Source: Haloferula rosea (GTDB taxonomy: Bacteria; Verrucomicrobiota; Verrucomicrobiia; Verrucomicrobiales; Akkermansiaceae). Taken from it: a stretch of 64,000 nucleotides of DNA. The notes below the pieces were generated by a model. That model saw only the letters and a list, made by a program, of their open reading frames with translations, was not told the origin of the DNA and made no database searches. Position numbers and translations under genes: made by a program. How positions within the stretch are numbered: position 1 is the stretch's first letter; the number at the start of each line of letters is the position of its first letter. Of this stretch, positions 27,057-36,601 are shown in pieces. Where the stretch lies: the NCBI RefSeq assembly GCF_016595525.1, contig NZ_JAENII010000004.1, positions 310,001 to 374,000 on the forward strand. The letters run 5' to 3'.

Positions 27057-28076
27057 ATGAAAAGGTGCCCTCTCCATGTTTGTTTGTTGATTTCTCTAAC
27101 AATGCAACTTTCGGCGAGGACCTGGACCAATCAGAAGGGGCAGTCGGTGGAAGGGGAGTTCCTGCGCAGGGACGGGGATGCCCATGTCGTCCTCGAGATC
27201 CGGAACAAGGAGCACCGCATGGCGATTGCCGATCTCTCGGAGGAGGATCAGCAGTGGATCAAGGAACAGGTTGAGGAGCCCACGGAGGGCGAATCCAAGA
27301 AGGGGCCTGCGGGGCAGGTGACCCTGCTCGGGGTGCCGGTCAAACCTGGGCTGAATGTGGTGCCTTTCGATACGAGCAGCTACCCCTTCGACGACAAGAA
27401 CAAGGCGCACTCCGCCAAGTCGAACATCCACATCTTCCTGCCCGAGGGCTTCGATCCAACGAAGCAATACAACATCATGGTCACGCTCGGAACTTCATCG
27501 GGGAAGAACTCGAAGCAGTCAAATTCGATCCGACATTTTGGCGCCCCGGGAGCGGCGAAGGGCTGGGTGGTGATGACTTCGGACAGCGTCAAGGGTCGTC
27601 CGCCGAACTACGGCTTGATGTGGCGGATCACGATGATCGATGCGGCCCTCGATGTCCTGAACGAGGAGTGGCCTGCATCGGTCGAGTGGAACCTTGCCGC
27701 GGGTGGTTCATCCGGGGGTGCCAAGGCCGCGCAAGGGGTGCTGGCATGCATGGGAAGCAAGGAGTACGGCAGCCGTCGTATCGCGGGTCTTTTCCTGACG
27801 GGATGCAATGAGGAACTCTACTCGAAAATGGATCGTTCCACGTCTCCATCGCGCAAGGCCAGCGGCAACGTCGCGGTCTTTTTCAGTCAGGGGAAGAACG
27901 ACAAGGTGGCGCCACCTTCTGCGGCTGAACAAGTGCTCGATGGATTGAAGAAGGAAGGAATCCGCAAGCAGAACTACGTCGAATTCAATGGGGGGCACGG
28001 CGTCCACGCTCCCCACATCGCCGCGGCCTTCACGTGGCTCGGTGAGCATTGCGCCGAACTGGATGCCGAGCGCTGA
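27057..28076 (+). CDS. Exported SHD1-domain alpha/beta-hydrolase
   Basis: This 339-residue protein has a signal peptide (about residues 1-20). An SHD1-like module (about 21-72, RTWTNQKGQSVEGEFLRR ... IADLSEEDQQWI) follows, as is common in planctomycete/verrucomicrobial exported proteins. Residues about 120-339 form an alpha/beta hydrolase with nucleophile motif AAGGSSGGAK (Ser218), a likely acid in GKNDKVAPP and a catalytic histidine in GGHGVHAPH. The substrate may be an ester or peptide. The 295 bp between the tRNA and this gene carry no gene I can support. Confidence 0.82.
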   Translation: MKRCPLHVCLLISLTMQLSARTWTNQKGQSVEGEFLRRDGDAHVVLEIRNKEHRMAIADLSEEDQQWIKEQVEEPTEGESKKGPAGQVTLLGVPVKPGLNVVPFDTSSYPFDDKNKAHSAKSNIHIFLPEGFDPTKQYNIMVTLGTSSGKNSKQSNSIRHFGAPGAAKGWVVMTSDSVKGRPPNYGLMWRITMIDAALDVLNEEWPASVEWNLAAGGSSGGAKAAQGVLACMGSKEYGSRRIAGLFLTGCNEELYSKMDRSTSPSRKASGNVAVFFSQGKNDKVAPPSAAEQVLDGLKKEGIRKQNYVEFNGGHGVHAPHIAAAFTWLGEHCAELDAER

Positions 28077-28222
28077 GTGCTTCGCCGGAGATTTGCATTT
28101 GCGGTGCTTGATCAGCCGGTCGGGTCAACGATCGACCGTCTGATCATCACGCCGACCTGGCATTTCCTTGCGACTTCCCCAATTCTGATGGCGGGCGTCA
28201 TCTTGCCCGTTTGCGTCCCCTT

Positions 28223-30565
28223 TCAGCGCGAGTTGCGCAGCGCTTTGCGCCTGAGGGTTTCCTTCACTGCGGCGTGGCAGTTGATCAGTCCGTGACCGGT
28301 CTCATGGTCCACTCCCGGTGGTCCGACATCGGTCGCCGTGGTCGTGATGATCTCCTGCAAGTCCCAAGGGAGGAGATCGGGATCCGCCGAGAGCATCAGG
28401 GAGATGGTTCCGCAGAACATGGGACCCGCATAGGAGTTGCCGCGAAGCAGATTTTCAACGACGGAACCATCGGGAAGCAGGCACGGCACGTCGATGTTGA
28501 ACGCGCACACTTCGGGCTTCTGCACGATGCCATCCTGATAGTGTTCGGTATTCCATTCCACCGGGCCGATGCAGGAAAAGGGCGTCTTGCTCAGATCCTT
28601 CTGAACTCCGGCAGCGGCGAAGACCGCGTTCGGAATGTTCTGCGGGATGTTCATGAGGAAAGGGGACTCATCGCCCCGTTCCACATTTCCCGCACCGGAC
28701 ACAAAGAACACTCCGCAGAAGGCTCCATGCTCCATCACTTTCCGCCAGTGGGATTGGTATTCGCCGAGCTTTCGCCGGGAGAAACTCATGCTGTAGGTGT
28801 CGGCCCCCTGCTCGATGGCCCACTCCACGGATCTTTCGATCCCGCCGAGGTTGATCACGCCGGCCCAGCGCCCCAGCGGGGCAACGCCGACCTGTGGAAT
28901 GCCTGACTCCGAGCCGGCTCCGCAGACGATGTTGGCGCAACTTGTGCCGTGGAGAACCCTCCGGTCCTTCGGGTCGCCTGAGAACGACTGGGTGTGGAGC
29001 TGTGGGGATTGTCGATCAAAGTTGTAGCCGTGCACGTCATCGACGTAGCCGTTCAGGTCATCGTCGATGCCGTTTCCCGGGATCTCGTCCGGATTCCGGT
29101 AGATGCTGCGTGCCAGATGGTTGGAGGCAATGAAGTTCCTGTCATGGATCACGTTGAGGGTGCCCTCTCCGGCCACTCCGAAGTCCCTCCACACCTGGTC
29201 CGCCTTCAGCTTTTCGATGTACCAGGGAAGGTTTTCGTAGGATGGCTTGTCGGGGCCCGGCAGATCCGGCACGGGCGCCACTTCGGGTAGAGGTGGGCTT
29301 GGCGGAGTCCTTGCGGCGCGCAGGAAAATCTTGCGCACACCAGGGACCTTGGTCAGCGCGGGCAGGTCTTCTTTTGAAATCGTGCAACTGAAGCCGTTGA
29401 CGATCCAGTGGCGATCGAGATCGTCGATGGTCTTGTCCTTCAGCAACCGCTGGAGCACGGCATCCGCCTCGCGATGCGATCGCATGCTTTCGTTCTTCAG
29501 GACTTTGACAACCTGCGTGCGCATTTCGCGCCGACCTGCATCAGCAAACTCCTTCGACCTGCGCTCGTAGCCCATGCCATCTCCGAGAAACTGGGTTTCA
29601 AACCACACCGTCACGCGCAACGGTCCGCCCCGGCTCGGGTAGCCGGGGGGGAGCGGAGAGATCCACACTCCTTCGCCTGAAAGGGTCTCCATCGAGAGTT
29701 TTGGGGACCCCGGGCTGACGTCGAGCTTGCCGAGACGCGGACCCTTCATGGCCTGGGCCCTTGCTTTTGTGATTTGGGTGGGACCGAGCCGGAGCTTCAC
29801 ATGACCCTTCATCAGGTTGTCCTTCATGCCTTCGTCCACATGCAGGAGGCTCAGGTTGTGGCCGAGCTCGTGGGCTATCGTGGCGGAAAGGGCGCCCGCC
29901 TTGGGGAAGTTTGAAATGGTTAGAGTGGGCTGGGTCTTCGCCGGGATGACATGCGTGCGCGGCTTCGGGTAGCCCTTTCGGTTCGGAGCCTTGTCCGAGA
30001 ATACACCGACGATCGCGAAGTTCCCGGAGATCGTCGCCGTGCCCTGCAAGGTCTGGCCGACGTAAGGGAGGAGATAGAGATGATACATCTCCGGCTTGGT
30101 TCGGTTGAAGCGGCCGTCGTCGCCGATCGTTTCGTTGTTCGCCGGGTCCGCGAGCCGTGGGAACACCTCGCTCATGTAGTTCACCTGACTGCCACGCTCC
30201 CTCGCCACCACCTGCTTCGCCAGCGTGTCGAGAGGTTCCTGTGGCAATCGACCTCCCGCGGCCTTCTCCCTGATGATCCCGCCGCCGCCTGCCTCCGGAT
30301 CGGTCACCCATTCGATGCCGGCCGGCGCCCAGATGTCATTCACCTGCGCCATCATGACCTTCGCGTCGGCCACCGTCACCGGCATGTCCATCCGGGTTTT
30401 GTGGGTGGTGCCATCCGGCTTCGCGACCTCACGCACCATCTCGATGTCGGTCACGAGGTGCACCCTCAAGGGCAAGCGAAGGGTCTCTTCGTCCGCCATG
30501 GCAGGAAGTAGCAGGCAGGGGATGAGCGTCAGCACCATCGTACTGAAGAGGCGGATCGGATTCAT
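28223..30565 (-). CDS. Secreted metzincin-like plus subtilisin-like fusion protease
   Basis: This 780-residue protein has a signal peptide (MNPIRLFSTMVLTLIPCLLLPAMA). Residues about 30-255 form a zinc-protease domain with HELGHNLSLLH (His232, Glu233, His236, His242), the metzincin HExxHxxxxxH pattern but with Ser239 where Gly is usual; LMKGH may be the Met-turn. Residues about 349-416 look like an I9 propeptide, followed by an S8 domain with HGTSCANIVCGAG (His539), SGAGN (Asn627) and GNSYAGP (Ser711). The site of the catalytic aspartate reads VIHDRNF, so the canonical position is His474 with Asp475 next to it. Either the triad is shifted or the S8 unit is inactive. The ATG at 30563-30565 is chosen because it starts the signal peptide. 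Confidence 0.85.
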   Translation of the reverse strand: MNPIRLFSTMVLTLIPCLLLPAMADEETLRLPLRVHLVTDIEMVREVAKPDGTTHKTRMDMPVTVADAKVMMAQVNDIWAPAGIEWVTDPEAGGGGIIREKAAGGRLPQEPLDTLAKQVVARERGSQVNYMSEVFPRLADPANNETIGDDGRFNRTKPEMYHLYLLPYVGQTLQGTATISGNFAIVGVFSDKAPNRKGYPKPRTHVIPAKTQPTLTISNFPKAGALSATIAHELGHNLSLLHVDEGMKDNLMKGHVKLRLGPTQITKARAQAMKGPRLGKLDVSPGSPKLSMETLSGEGVWISPLPPGYPSRGGPLRVTVWFETQFLGDGMGYERRSKEFADAGRREMRTQVVKVLKNESMRSHREADAVLQRLLKDKTIDDLDRHWIVNGFSCTISKEDLPALTKVPGVRKIFLRAARTPPSPPLPEVAPVPDLPGPDKPSYENLPWYIEKLKADQVWRDFGVAGEGTLNVIHDRNFIASNHLARSIYRNPDEIPGNGIDDDLNGYVDDVHGYNFDRQSPQLHTQSFSGDPKDRRVLHGTSCANIVCGAGSESGIPQVGVAPLGRWAGVINLGGIERSVEWAIEQGADTYSMSFSRRKLGEYQSHWRKVMEHGAFCGVFFVSGAGNVERGDESPFLMNIPQNIPNAVFAAAGVQKDLSKTPFSCIGPVEWNTEHYQDGIVQKPEVCAFNIDVPCLLPDGSVVENLLRGNSYAGPMFCGTISLMLSADPDLLPWDLQEIITTTATDVGPPGVDHETGHGLINCHAAVKETLRRKALRNSR

Positions 30566-30804
30566 GATGCGATGGGAAGGGGAGGGGATGCCTTGGGCGG
30601 CTTCTCGAAATGGAACCGTGTGTCCCCGAGGCGGATCTCGGAGATTCCGGGACTTCTTCAACCAAGCGCGATCCTCCCTTTCCTGCGGCAGTGAGAACAG
30701 TGGAAATTTCCGGAGTGAGTCAGGGGAGGCGATCCGGGGCCGGTTGTGGCATGTGGCATTGCCGTTGTGAAGCGACTCTGCTTCAACCGTCTGAGCATCC
30801 CGCC

Positions 30805-31257
30805 ATGAAACGTAGGAAGGAAAAGAACCGAAGCTCGAGCAAGAAGCGGACGCGTGGCAATGCGCGGGACACCCGCGCGGAGTCGGAGGAGTTCCTGAAG
30901 AAGAACCGCCTGAAGCCCAACGTCATCGAGACGGAGAGCGGGCTGCAGTACTCGATCGTGGATCCGGGCGAGGGAGCCAGCCCGACGGAGTGGAGCACCG
31001 TCGAGGTCAACCAACGCATCCTGCTGGCGGACGGGACGGTCATCAAGGACACCTTCCGCACTCCGGATACGGATCGCTTCACGATGGAAGAAGCGATTCC
31101 CGGCCTGAAAGAGGGCTTGCCGCTGATGAAGGAGGGCGGGCGGTTCCGTTTCGTCGTGCCCCCGGATCTGGCGTGGGGGAAACGGGGAGCGGGTGATCGG
31201 ATCGGCCCCTACGCCACGCTGGTCTTCGACATTCGTCTTGAAAGGGTTCGAGGCTGA
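30805..31257 (+). CDS. FKBP-type peptidyl-prolyl cis-trans isomerase
   Basis: This 150-residue protein has a strongly basic, disordered N-terminus (KRRKEKNRSSSKKRTRG). An FKBP domain follows (about 50-150) with ETESGLQYSIVDPGEG, EEAIPGLKEGLPLMKEGG and the ending IGPYATLVFDIRLERV. It has no signal peptide, so it is a cytoplasmic folding catalyst. It is divergent from the fusion protease gene. Confidence 0.87.
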   Translation: MKRRKEKNRSSSKKRTRGNARDTRAESEEFLKKNRLKPNVIETESGLQYSIVDPGEGASPTEWSTVEVNQRILLADGTVIKDTFRTPDTDRFTMEEAIPGLKEGLPLMKEGGRFRFVVPPDLAWGKRGAGDRIGPYATLVFDIRLERVRG

Positions 31258-31331
31258 TCCGTTTGGCAGCGGTTTCCCATTCCCGGGACATCCGGTGAAA
31301 TCTGAACCTCTAACACTCCGTTTCAGCGTTC

Positions 31332-32171
31332 ATGACCCGCTTTTCGTCGCTCGGCTTTCTGCTCGCCCTTTCCATCTCCGCCATGGCGGAAGTCGCGCCG
31401 GCGGACCAGGGCTACTCGATCGTGGAGAAGCTTCCCGATGCCAAGCTCGGGGACTTCCATGGCTATTCACGCTACGACTTGATGCATGAGGATGCCGGGG
31501 GCAGCGTGAAGGTGGTGGTGCCGCGCGTGGTCCGCGAAGGCCGCCCCTGGATCTGGCGCGCCCGCTTCTTTGGCCATCAGCCGGCGTTGGATCTGCAGTT
31601 GCTCGAGCGCGGCTGGCACGTCGTGTATTGCGATGTCACCAACCTCTACGGGAGTGATGAGGCAATGGCTCGCTGGGACCGCTGCCATGCGTATTTCGTC
31701 AAAGCCGGACTGTCGAGCAAGCCGGTGCTCGAGGGCATGTCACGCGGAGGCCTGCCGATCTTCCGCTGGGCGAGCCGGAACCCGGACAAGGTGGCGGCCG
31801 TCTATGGCGACAATCCGGTGTGTGATTTCCGGACCTGGCCATCTGGCATTGCGTCGGGGAAGCGTTCCGAGGCCGACTGGAAACGACTGCTGGAAGTCTG
31901 GAAGTTGACCGACGAGGAAGCGACCAAGCATGCCCAGGTGATCGATGGCCTCGAGCCCCTTGCCAAAGCGAAGGTTCCCGTGGCTCTGGTGCTTGGCTTG
32001 AAGGACGACGTCGTGCCGGCCGCTGAGAATGGTCTCCGGCTTGCCGAACGATATGCGGAACTCGGTGGTCCGGTCCGGGTGTGGAAGAAACCCGAGGCAG
32101 GGCATCACCCGCACGGGCTGCATCCACCGGATGAGCTGCGGCAATTCCTGATGCAGGCGGCGGGCTTCTGA
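31332..32171 (+). CDS. Exported alpha/beta-hydrolase
   Basis: This 279-residue protein has a signal peptide (MTRFSSLGFLLALSISAMA). The fold carries nucleophile motif EGMSRGG (Ser137), likely acid in LGLKDDVVP and histidine in EAGHHPHGLHPPDEL. Related proteins in this phylum are annotated as sialidase- or sulfatase-associated esterases; the substrate here is unknown. Confidence 0.82.
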   Translation: MTRFSSLGFLLALSISAMAEVAPADQGYSIVEKLPDAKLGDFHGYSRYDLMHEDAGGSVKVVVPRVVREGRPWIWRARFFGHQPALDLQLLERGWHVVYCDVTNLYGSDEAMARWDRCHAYFVKAGLSSKPVLEGMSRGGLPIFRWASRNPDKVAAVYGDNPVCDFRTWPSGIASGKRSEADWKRLLEVWKLTDEEATKHAQVIDGLEPLAKAKVPVALVLGLKDDVVPAAENGLRLAERYAELGGPVRVWKKPEAGHHPHGLHPPDELRQFLMQAAGF

Positions 32172-32243
32172 GCGCCACCCTGCGGGTCGAGCGCGTGTCC
32201 GCGCCATCCCATGAGCCTCCGGCGCGCTCGTTCCTTCGTTCTG

Positions 32244-32918
32244 TTAGTTGATTCCTTCTTCGCCTAACAACCAGTCGGCGACGGCTTCGACATCCTTGAA
32301 CTCGGGGATCCACGCGAGGTCTTCAGGCAGGTCGGTGGTGAATTCGCAGCGTAGGCGGACCGGGTGGGCGCCCGACTCGATCGCCGCATGCTGGTTGTAG
32401 ATGCGGTCGTCGACGAGGATGGTCTCGTCCGGGTTGAGCTCATACTTCCGAAAACACTCCCTTAGCCGGTCGACCTTGGCGGTGTCGTGCATGAACTCGC
32501 CGTGCTGCACGCACTCGATGGTGAGGAAGTCGGTCACCGGCGCGAGGATGTCATTGAGATATGCGGTCTTCGCCTCGACATCAAAGGTCGCCGACATGGT
32601 GAACTGGCGGCAGCCCTGGGCATTCAGGCGCTTGAGCGTTTCGATCACCTTCGGGTAGAGCGGGCGATTGCGGAAGAAGGACTGGTCGGCACAGAAGTCG
32701 CGATCCATCTTCGCGCCGAGCTCCGGGTGCGTCTTCAGCTCCAGTGCGCCATACTCGGGTACGATGGGCAGCACTTCGGGAAGCTGCTCCCATTTCAGAC
32801 CGGCGTAGCGATCCCGGTAGTTCGGGTGACCGGTTAGGAAATGGAAGTAGGCGTAGTTGAGATCCGCGAGGACACCGTCGACGTCCCAGAAGATGTTTTG
32901 GATTTGGCTCGGCTTCAT
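32244..32918 (-). CDS. HAD-superfamily hydrolase
   Basis: This 224-residue protein has HAD motif I FWDVDGVLA (Asp12, Asp14), motif II in FTMSATF and motif IV in ILVDDRIYN. A helical cap lies between, with an insertion around residues 35-85 (HFLTGHPNYRDRYAG). It is a cytoplasmic phosphatase of unknown substrate. The ATG at 32916-32918 gives the family start; the frame is open to 32981 without similarity. Confidence 0.85.
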   Translation of the reverse strand: MKPSQIQNIFWDVDGVLADLNYAYFHFLTGHPNYRDRYAGLKWEQLPEVLPIVPEYGALELKTHPELGAKMDRDFCADQSFFRNRPLYPKVIETLKRLNAQGCRQFTMSATFDVEAKTAYLNDILAPVTDFLTIECVQHGEFMHDTAKVDRLRECFRKYELNPDETILVDDRIYNQHAAIESGAHPVRLRCEFTTDLPEDLAWIPEFKDVEAVADWLLGEEGIN

Positions 32919-33095
32919 GAAGTGGGAAGAGCCCGAGGGTGATCGGGAGAGCGGCATCGGAAAAGCCTTTGTCGAAATCATGGGGCGGGGGAAGCGGGTG
33001 GTGCTCGATCAAGGCTGATGGGGTTTCGGACCGCAGGGAGCGGCGAAGGGGGGATTCCCCTTTGACCCCTGAGCCGTATTTTCCATATTCCCGGG

Positions 33096-33446
33096 ATGTT
33101 GAAACTTGCCGCTACCACTGTCCTTGCCGCCGCCTTGGTTTCCTGCTCCGAGAAGACCGACTCCGATGGCCCCGGCGCCTCTTCCGACACCCCCGCTGCG
33201 GCCGCTTCGTCGGGGGATGCCCCTGCCACCGGAAACCGCTTCTTCGATTCGGCCGTGAAGAAGATCCATTCACTCGACGAAGAGGTTTCACCTGCCCAAG
33301 CCTCCCGCATCGTGACCCTGATGACTGCCGATGGCTCCATTGGGCTCGGTGAAATCAATGGCATGGATTTGACCGACCTGAGCAAGAACTCCGAGGCCCT
33401 GCAGAGCGCCTATGCACAGGCCAAGGCCAAGGCTCTCTCCGAATAG
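33096..33446 (+). CDS. Small lipoprotein of unknown function
   Basis: This 116-residue protein has a lipoprotein signal ending in AALVS-Cys17. A low-complexity Ser/Ala/Pro linker (GASSDTPAAAASSGDAPATG) follows. The C-terminal helical segment (about 48-116) ends in KAKALSE. No domain recognised. Confidence 0.72.
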   Translation: MLKLAATTVLAAALVSCSEKTDSDGPGASSDTPAAAASSGDAPATGNRFFDSAVKKIHSLDEEVSPAQASRIVTLMTADGSIGLGEINGMDLTDLSKNSEALQSAYAQAKAKALSE

Positions 33447-33598
33447 GAGTCCGCTCCACCCTCATCTAGGCCTTGCACCTCCGCATCCCGCAAGGCCCGA
33501 TGAGACCCGCGGGAACACTCTCCCGGGTCATCCGGTTTGTGCGTCACCTCGTGGCTGGAACGCACCGTTCGGGGCCGTCCCCTGCGTCGTGCAAGGCG

Positions 33599-34342
33599 TC
33601 AACGAAGCTGAAACAGCTTCTCGAAGTAGAGCAGGCGATTCGGAATCAATTCGCGCACGGATTTCTCGGTCCCAGGGGGCAATCGGCCCGGGTGCTTGAG
33701 CACGGTGTAGGCGAAAAGTGCTGATTCCGGAAGATCCTCCTTCAAGGGAAGCCGCTCTGCATACTTGGTGATGAAAGCCGCGTCCTTCTTCTGGGCCGCC
33801 AACCAATCCTGATGCTGCGCATGTTCTTTCTCCAAGGTGGCATGGCAGGCTTCGTGAAAAATGGTTTCCTCCAGATCATGGGTTTCCACCCGCTTGCGGA
33901 TGTTCTTTGAATACAGAACAAAGAAGCGTCCCACCTCCTCACCGAAGGCCACCTCATCGCCCTCATGAAGCACCACATGAGAGAGCTTCGCCCGCATCAG
34001 TCGGGGGAGCTTGCCCAGGCCTTCCGAGATCAGCGCGGTCAACTCCTTCAGTTCCACCTCATCCTCCAGATCAGGATGAGCCCAAATTTCAGTCCGCAGG
34101 CCATCCTTGAACAGCACCTCATACACCGCCGCTCCCTCCGCGAAGAGATCCTCATTTCTCTTATCGGGCATCTCCTTCCGCTCACGCCCGATCAGTTTCA
34201 CCGCCTTCAGTGCGGATTCATCATCGGTCCGGATGAATTCCAAATCGTTCGAAACCACCGAGTTCTCGAAAAGAGATTCCTTCTTCTCCGCCATCATCGG
34301 GGTGGCGAGGAGACAGAAGATCATGGCACGGCTGAAGAGCAT
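33599..34342 (-). CDS. Exported HExxH-containing putative metalloprotease
   Basis: This 247-residue protein has a signal peptide (MLFSRAMIFCLLATPMMA). A zinc-binding motif ETIFHEACHATLE (His163, Glu164, His167) is preceded by a beta region. The third ligand is not obvious; the downstream DWLAAQKKDAAFITKYAE and ESALFAYTVL helices are candidates. Function not known; it resembles gluzincin-like stand-alone domains. It is divergent from the VOC gene. Confidence 0.7.
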   Translation of the reverse strand: MLFSRAMIFCLLATPMMAEKKESLFENSVVSNDLEFIRTDDESALKAVKLIGRERKEMPDKRNEDLFAEGAAVYEVLFKDGLRTEIWAHPDLEDEVELKELTALISEGLGKLPRLMRAKLSHVVLHEGDEVAFGEEVGRFFVLYSKNIRKRVETHDLEETIFHEACHATLEKEHAQHQDWLAAQKKDAAFITKYAERLPLKEDLPESALFAYTVLKHPGRLPPGTEKSVRELIPNRLLYFEKLFQLR

Positions 34343-34681
34343 CGCCCGAAACTAGAATCCGCCTTTCCAGAAGCAATGACGAAACGTCCGATTCCATGCC
34401 TGGTAGCGGCCCGTGCCTTTGGAAAAATCTCACCATGTGATCCGCTCCCCGCGCCCGCGGACCCCTCCACTCGGACCGGATTCTGAGCACTGAACCTGAG
34501 GAGATCCAGTCCAGGCCGGCGTGTGTCACGGCCATCAGTCGTGACCGGCGGACGAAAGGAACCCGGAAAGCGTTGTCCGAATCCGAAAGTGCTTCTCCTG
34601 CGAAACCTCTTCTCCGACAGTCCCCTTCAGATTTCGGCGAAGCTTTTGGCAGCCGGCCTCGGTTCACCTGATCCAAATCGC
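34343..34681. other. Intergenic control region between divergent genes
   Basis: These 339 bp separate two divergent genes. They contain a short inverted repeat near 34530-34553 (GTCACG/CGTGAC) but no coding frame or clear promoter that I can support. Confidence 0.4.
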
Positions 34682-35095
34682 ATGACTCCATTCCACTACG
34701 CATTCAAAGTTGCCGACATTGAGTCCACGAGGGAGTTCTATGTCGGGCTCCTCGGATGCACCGAGGGCAGATCCACCGATCGATGGATCGATTTCGACTT
34801 CTTCGGGCATCAACTGTCCGCCCACGTCTCCCAGGATCGCCCGGCGCTTGATTACTGTGGGGTGGTGGATGGAGTCAAAGTTCCCATTCCTCATTTCGGG
34901 TGTCTCTTGCCATCCGATCGTTTCGAAGAAGTCCGGAAGCGTCTCGCTGACGCGGGCATCGAATTCATCGTCGAGCCGCAGACCCGTTATGCAGGGCAAG
35001 TGGGCGAACAAAAGACGATGTTCGTCCTCGATTTCAGCGGCAATCCTTTGGAGTTCAAATCGTTCTCGAAAGAAGAAGAACGATTCAAGGGCTGA
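34682..35095 (+). CDS. VOC family protein (glyoxalase/extradiol dioxygenase fold)
   Basis: This 137-residue protein has the two-module VOC layout. The N-terminal HYAFKVADIESTREFYVGLLG and the C-terminal TMFVLDFSGNPLEFKSF carry the first (His5) and last (Glu) metal ligands, with HQLSAHV in the middle. The enzyme activity cannot be read from sequence. The ATG at 34682 matches the family; a reading from 34523 is unsupported. Confidence 0.82.
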   Translation: MTPFHYAFKVADIESTREFYVGLLGCTEGRSTDRWIDFDFFGHQLSAHVSQDRPALDYCGVVDGVKVPIPHFGCLLPSDRFEEVRKRLADAGIEFIVEPQTRYAGQVGEQKTMFVLDFSGNPLEFKSFSKEEERFKG

Positions 35096-35195
35096 AGGGA
35101 CCTTCCAGCCATCCTCGGGCTCTCCGATCATCGCCTTGCAATGGATGGCACGCGCTTGGTGATCCGAGGTTCAGCACTCTTGGAGTGCTGCGGGA

Positions 35196-35462
35196 ATGAG
35201 ATCGACCGGGTCGATGGATCTCCCAAGCCTCACAGCACGGCTGATCCGAAGAGGATCGACATCCATAACTCGCCAAATCAAACCGAGCCTCCAGCAGCAG
35301 AAGCAGTTCTGTGCCACTTCGCGGCGGCAGTTGCTCTGTGTCGCTGCGATCGGTGGCGGACTTCTCGGTGCCGGTCTTTCGTGGGCGGGCCATTGCCGGA
35401 AGCAGTATGAGCAACTGGAGCAGGAAGAGGCCGCGGCGCGAGAAGCCGAGCACGACCTTTAA
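35196..35462 (+). CDS. Possible small single-pass membrane protein
   Basis: This 88-residue reading has a basic N-terminal part, one membrane helix (about 46-64, LLCVAAIGGGLLGAGLSWAG) and an acidic helical end (EEAAAREAEHDL). The last 50 residues look protein-like, but the N-terminus is doubtful. Other frames over this stretch are also open, so this is tentative. Confidence 0.35.
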   Translation: MRSTGSMDLPSLTARLIRRGSTSITRQIKPSLQQQKQFCATSRRQLLCVAAIGGGLLGAGLSWAGHCRKQYEQLEQEEAAAREAEHDL

Positions 35463-35547
35463 AGGGCCTATCGGCTGACATTGGCGGATCCGCAGCGACC
35501 TTGGCAAATTTCGTTGGCCTCAGAAATTCTCCGTCCGATGGTTCGAG

Positions 35548-35814
35548 GTGTCCAAGACAACGAAGTCCTCCCGATCCCGGCTCTCTCCCGAGCAGAAGAA
35601 CGCGCTGATCCGCATGGCCTGGGAAGACCGGACCTCCTTTGAGGAGATCCGGCGAAAGACGGGCTTCGTCGAAGCGGAGATCATCAAGCTCATGCGCCGC
35701 GAACTGAAACCGTCCAGCTTCCGACTGTGGCGCAAACGCGTCAGCGGTCGCAAGACGAAGCATGAAAAGCGCTTCCGGCAGTGGCAGCGGGGCTCCACTC
35801 CGCCCGATGGGTGA
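35548..35814 (+). CDS. TIGR03643 family small basic protein
   Basis: This 88-residue protein has the family block IRMAWEDRTSFEEI followed by LMRRELKPSSFRLWRKRVSG and RKTKHEKR. The GTG start is used because no ATG lies in frame. It is a conserved cytoplasmic protein with a helix-turn-helix feel (sigma-like); function unknown. Confidence 0.75.
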   Translation: MSKTTKSSRSRLSPEQKNALIRMAWEDRTSFEEIRRKTGFVEAEIIKLMRRELKPSSFRLWRKRVSGRKTKHEKRFRQWQRGSTPPDG

Positions 35815-35888
35815 GAGGTTCGCCACGGAGAACGCGCTTTGTTGGCCGTCCCACTTGAAGAACGGGGCTACTCCCTGTGAGAGGTTTC

Positions 35889-36400
35889 TCTAACGGAGCG
35901 CCGGCTTCAGCCGGCATCGACCAAACCCGTAAGCGGCGAAGGCAAGGATGGAGGGGTCGAGGGGTCAGTGGTCAAGCGAAGCGTCCTGTGGCTGGAGTGT
36001 CTCGCTCCAGTTCATTGCCGTGGCGTCCCACCGCGACTCATTCTGATCAACGGTGCGTCGGCTTCAGCCGGCATGAGACTGGGCAGAGTCACCCGCAACC
36101 GAGGGTAGAGGAGTGGGGCCGGCCCCCAGCCAACCGCCTCATCCTCGCCGGCAAATCGGGCGGGCCTTTCAGGAGCGCGCGACTCCAGTCGCGCACCGCC
36201 GACCCCTCGGAATCCGTGGGCGGGAGTGTCACGCTCTCCGCCACTTTCACCCGCCTCCGCTAGTACTCCAGCACGACAAGAAGCTGCGGCGGGGCAAACT
36301 TCTCACTCGGCACTCACGGGTCGCCGAGGCCATCCCCTCGCCGGGCATCAAGTCGACTGCCGCTTGTGGCAAACTTGAACGGTGCTACTCCTTCCCCGTT
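35889..36400. repeat. REP-like palindrome cluster A
   Basis: Gene-free sequence with several short palindromes whose near-copies recur at 37.6-37.9 kb: GCCGGCT-tc-AGCCGGC at 35900-35915, a CTGGAG/CTCCAG hairpin at 35992-36010, a GCCGGC-type at 36057-36072 and GCGCGACT-cc-AGTCGCGC at 36177-36194. They read as dispersed intergenic elements, possibly substrates of the RAYT at 8.6 kb. Confidence 0.7.
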
Positions 36401-36601
36401 ATGAATGAATCCACCCCACAAACTTGGCCTGACCTTGCAGTTGCCCTCTATGATCGCCTGACCGGCCGCGGCGCCGAGATCACCTACGAGGCCCAGGGCC
36501 TTGAGATCCACGTCCCTGATCGCGTTGGCCCGGACGCCACCCACACGCTCTGGAAAGTCAGCGGCAGCCTCAAAATCCGAACAAGCGATGGGGCTGAGTA
36601 G
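36401..36601 (+). CDS. Small conserved hypothetical protein
   Basis: This 66-residue protein starts MNESTPQTWPDLAVALYDRL and continues AEITYEAQGLEIHVP, a regular alpha/beta pattern. No signal or membrane segment. It sits between repeat-rich stretches. Function unknown. Confidence 0.55.
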   Translation: MNESTPQTWPDLAVALYDRLTGRGAEITYEAQGLEIHVPDRVGPDATHTLWKVSGSLKIRTSDGAE

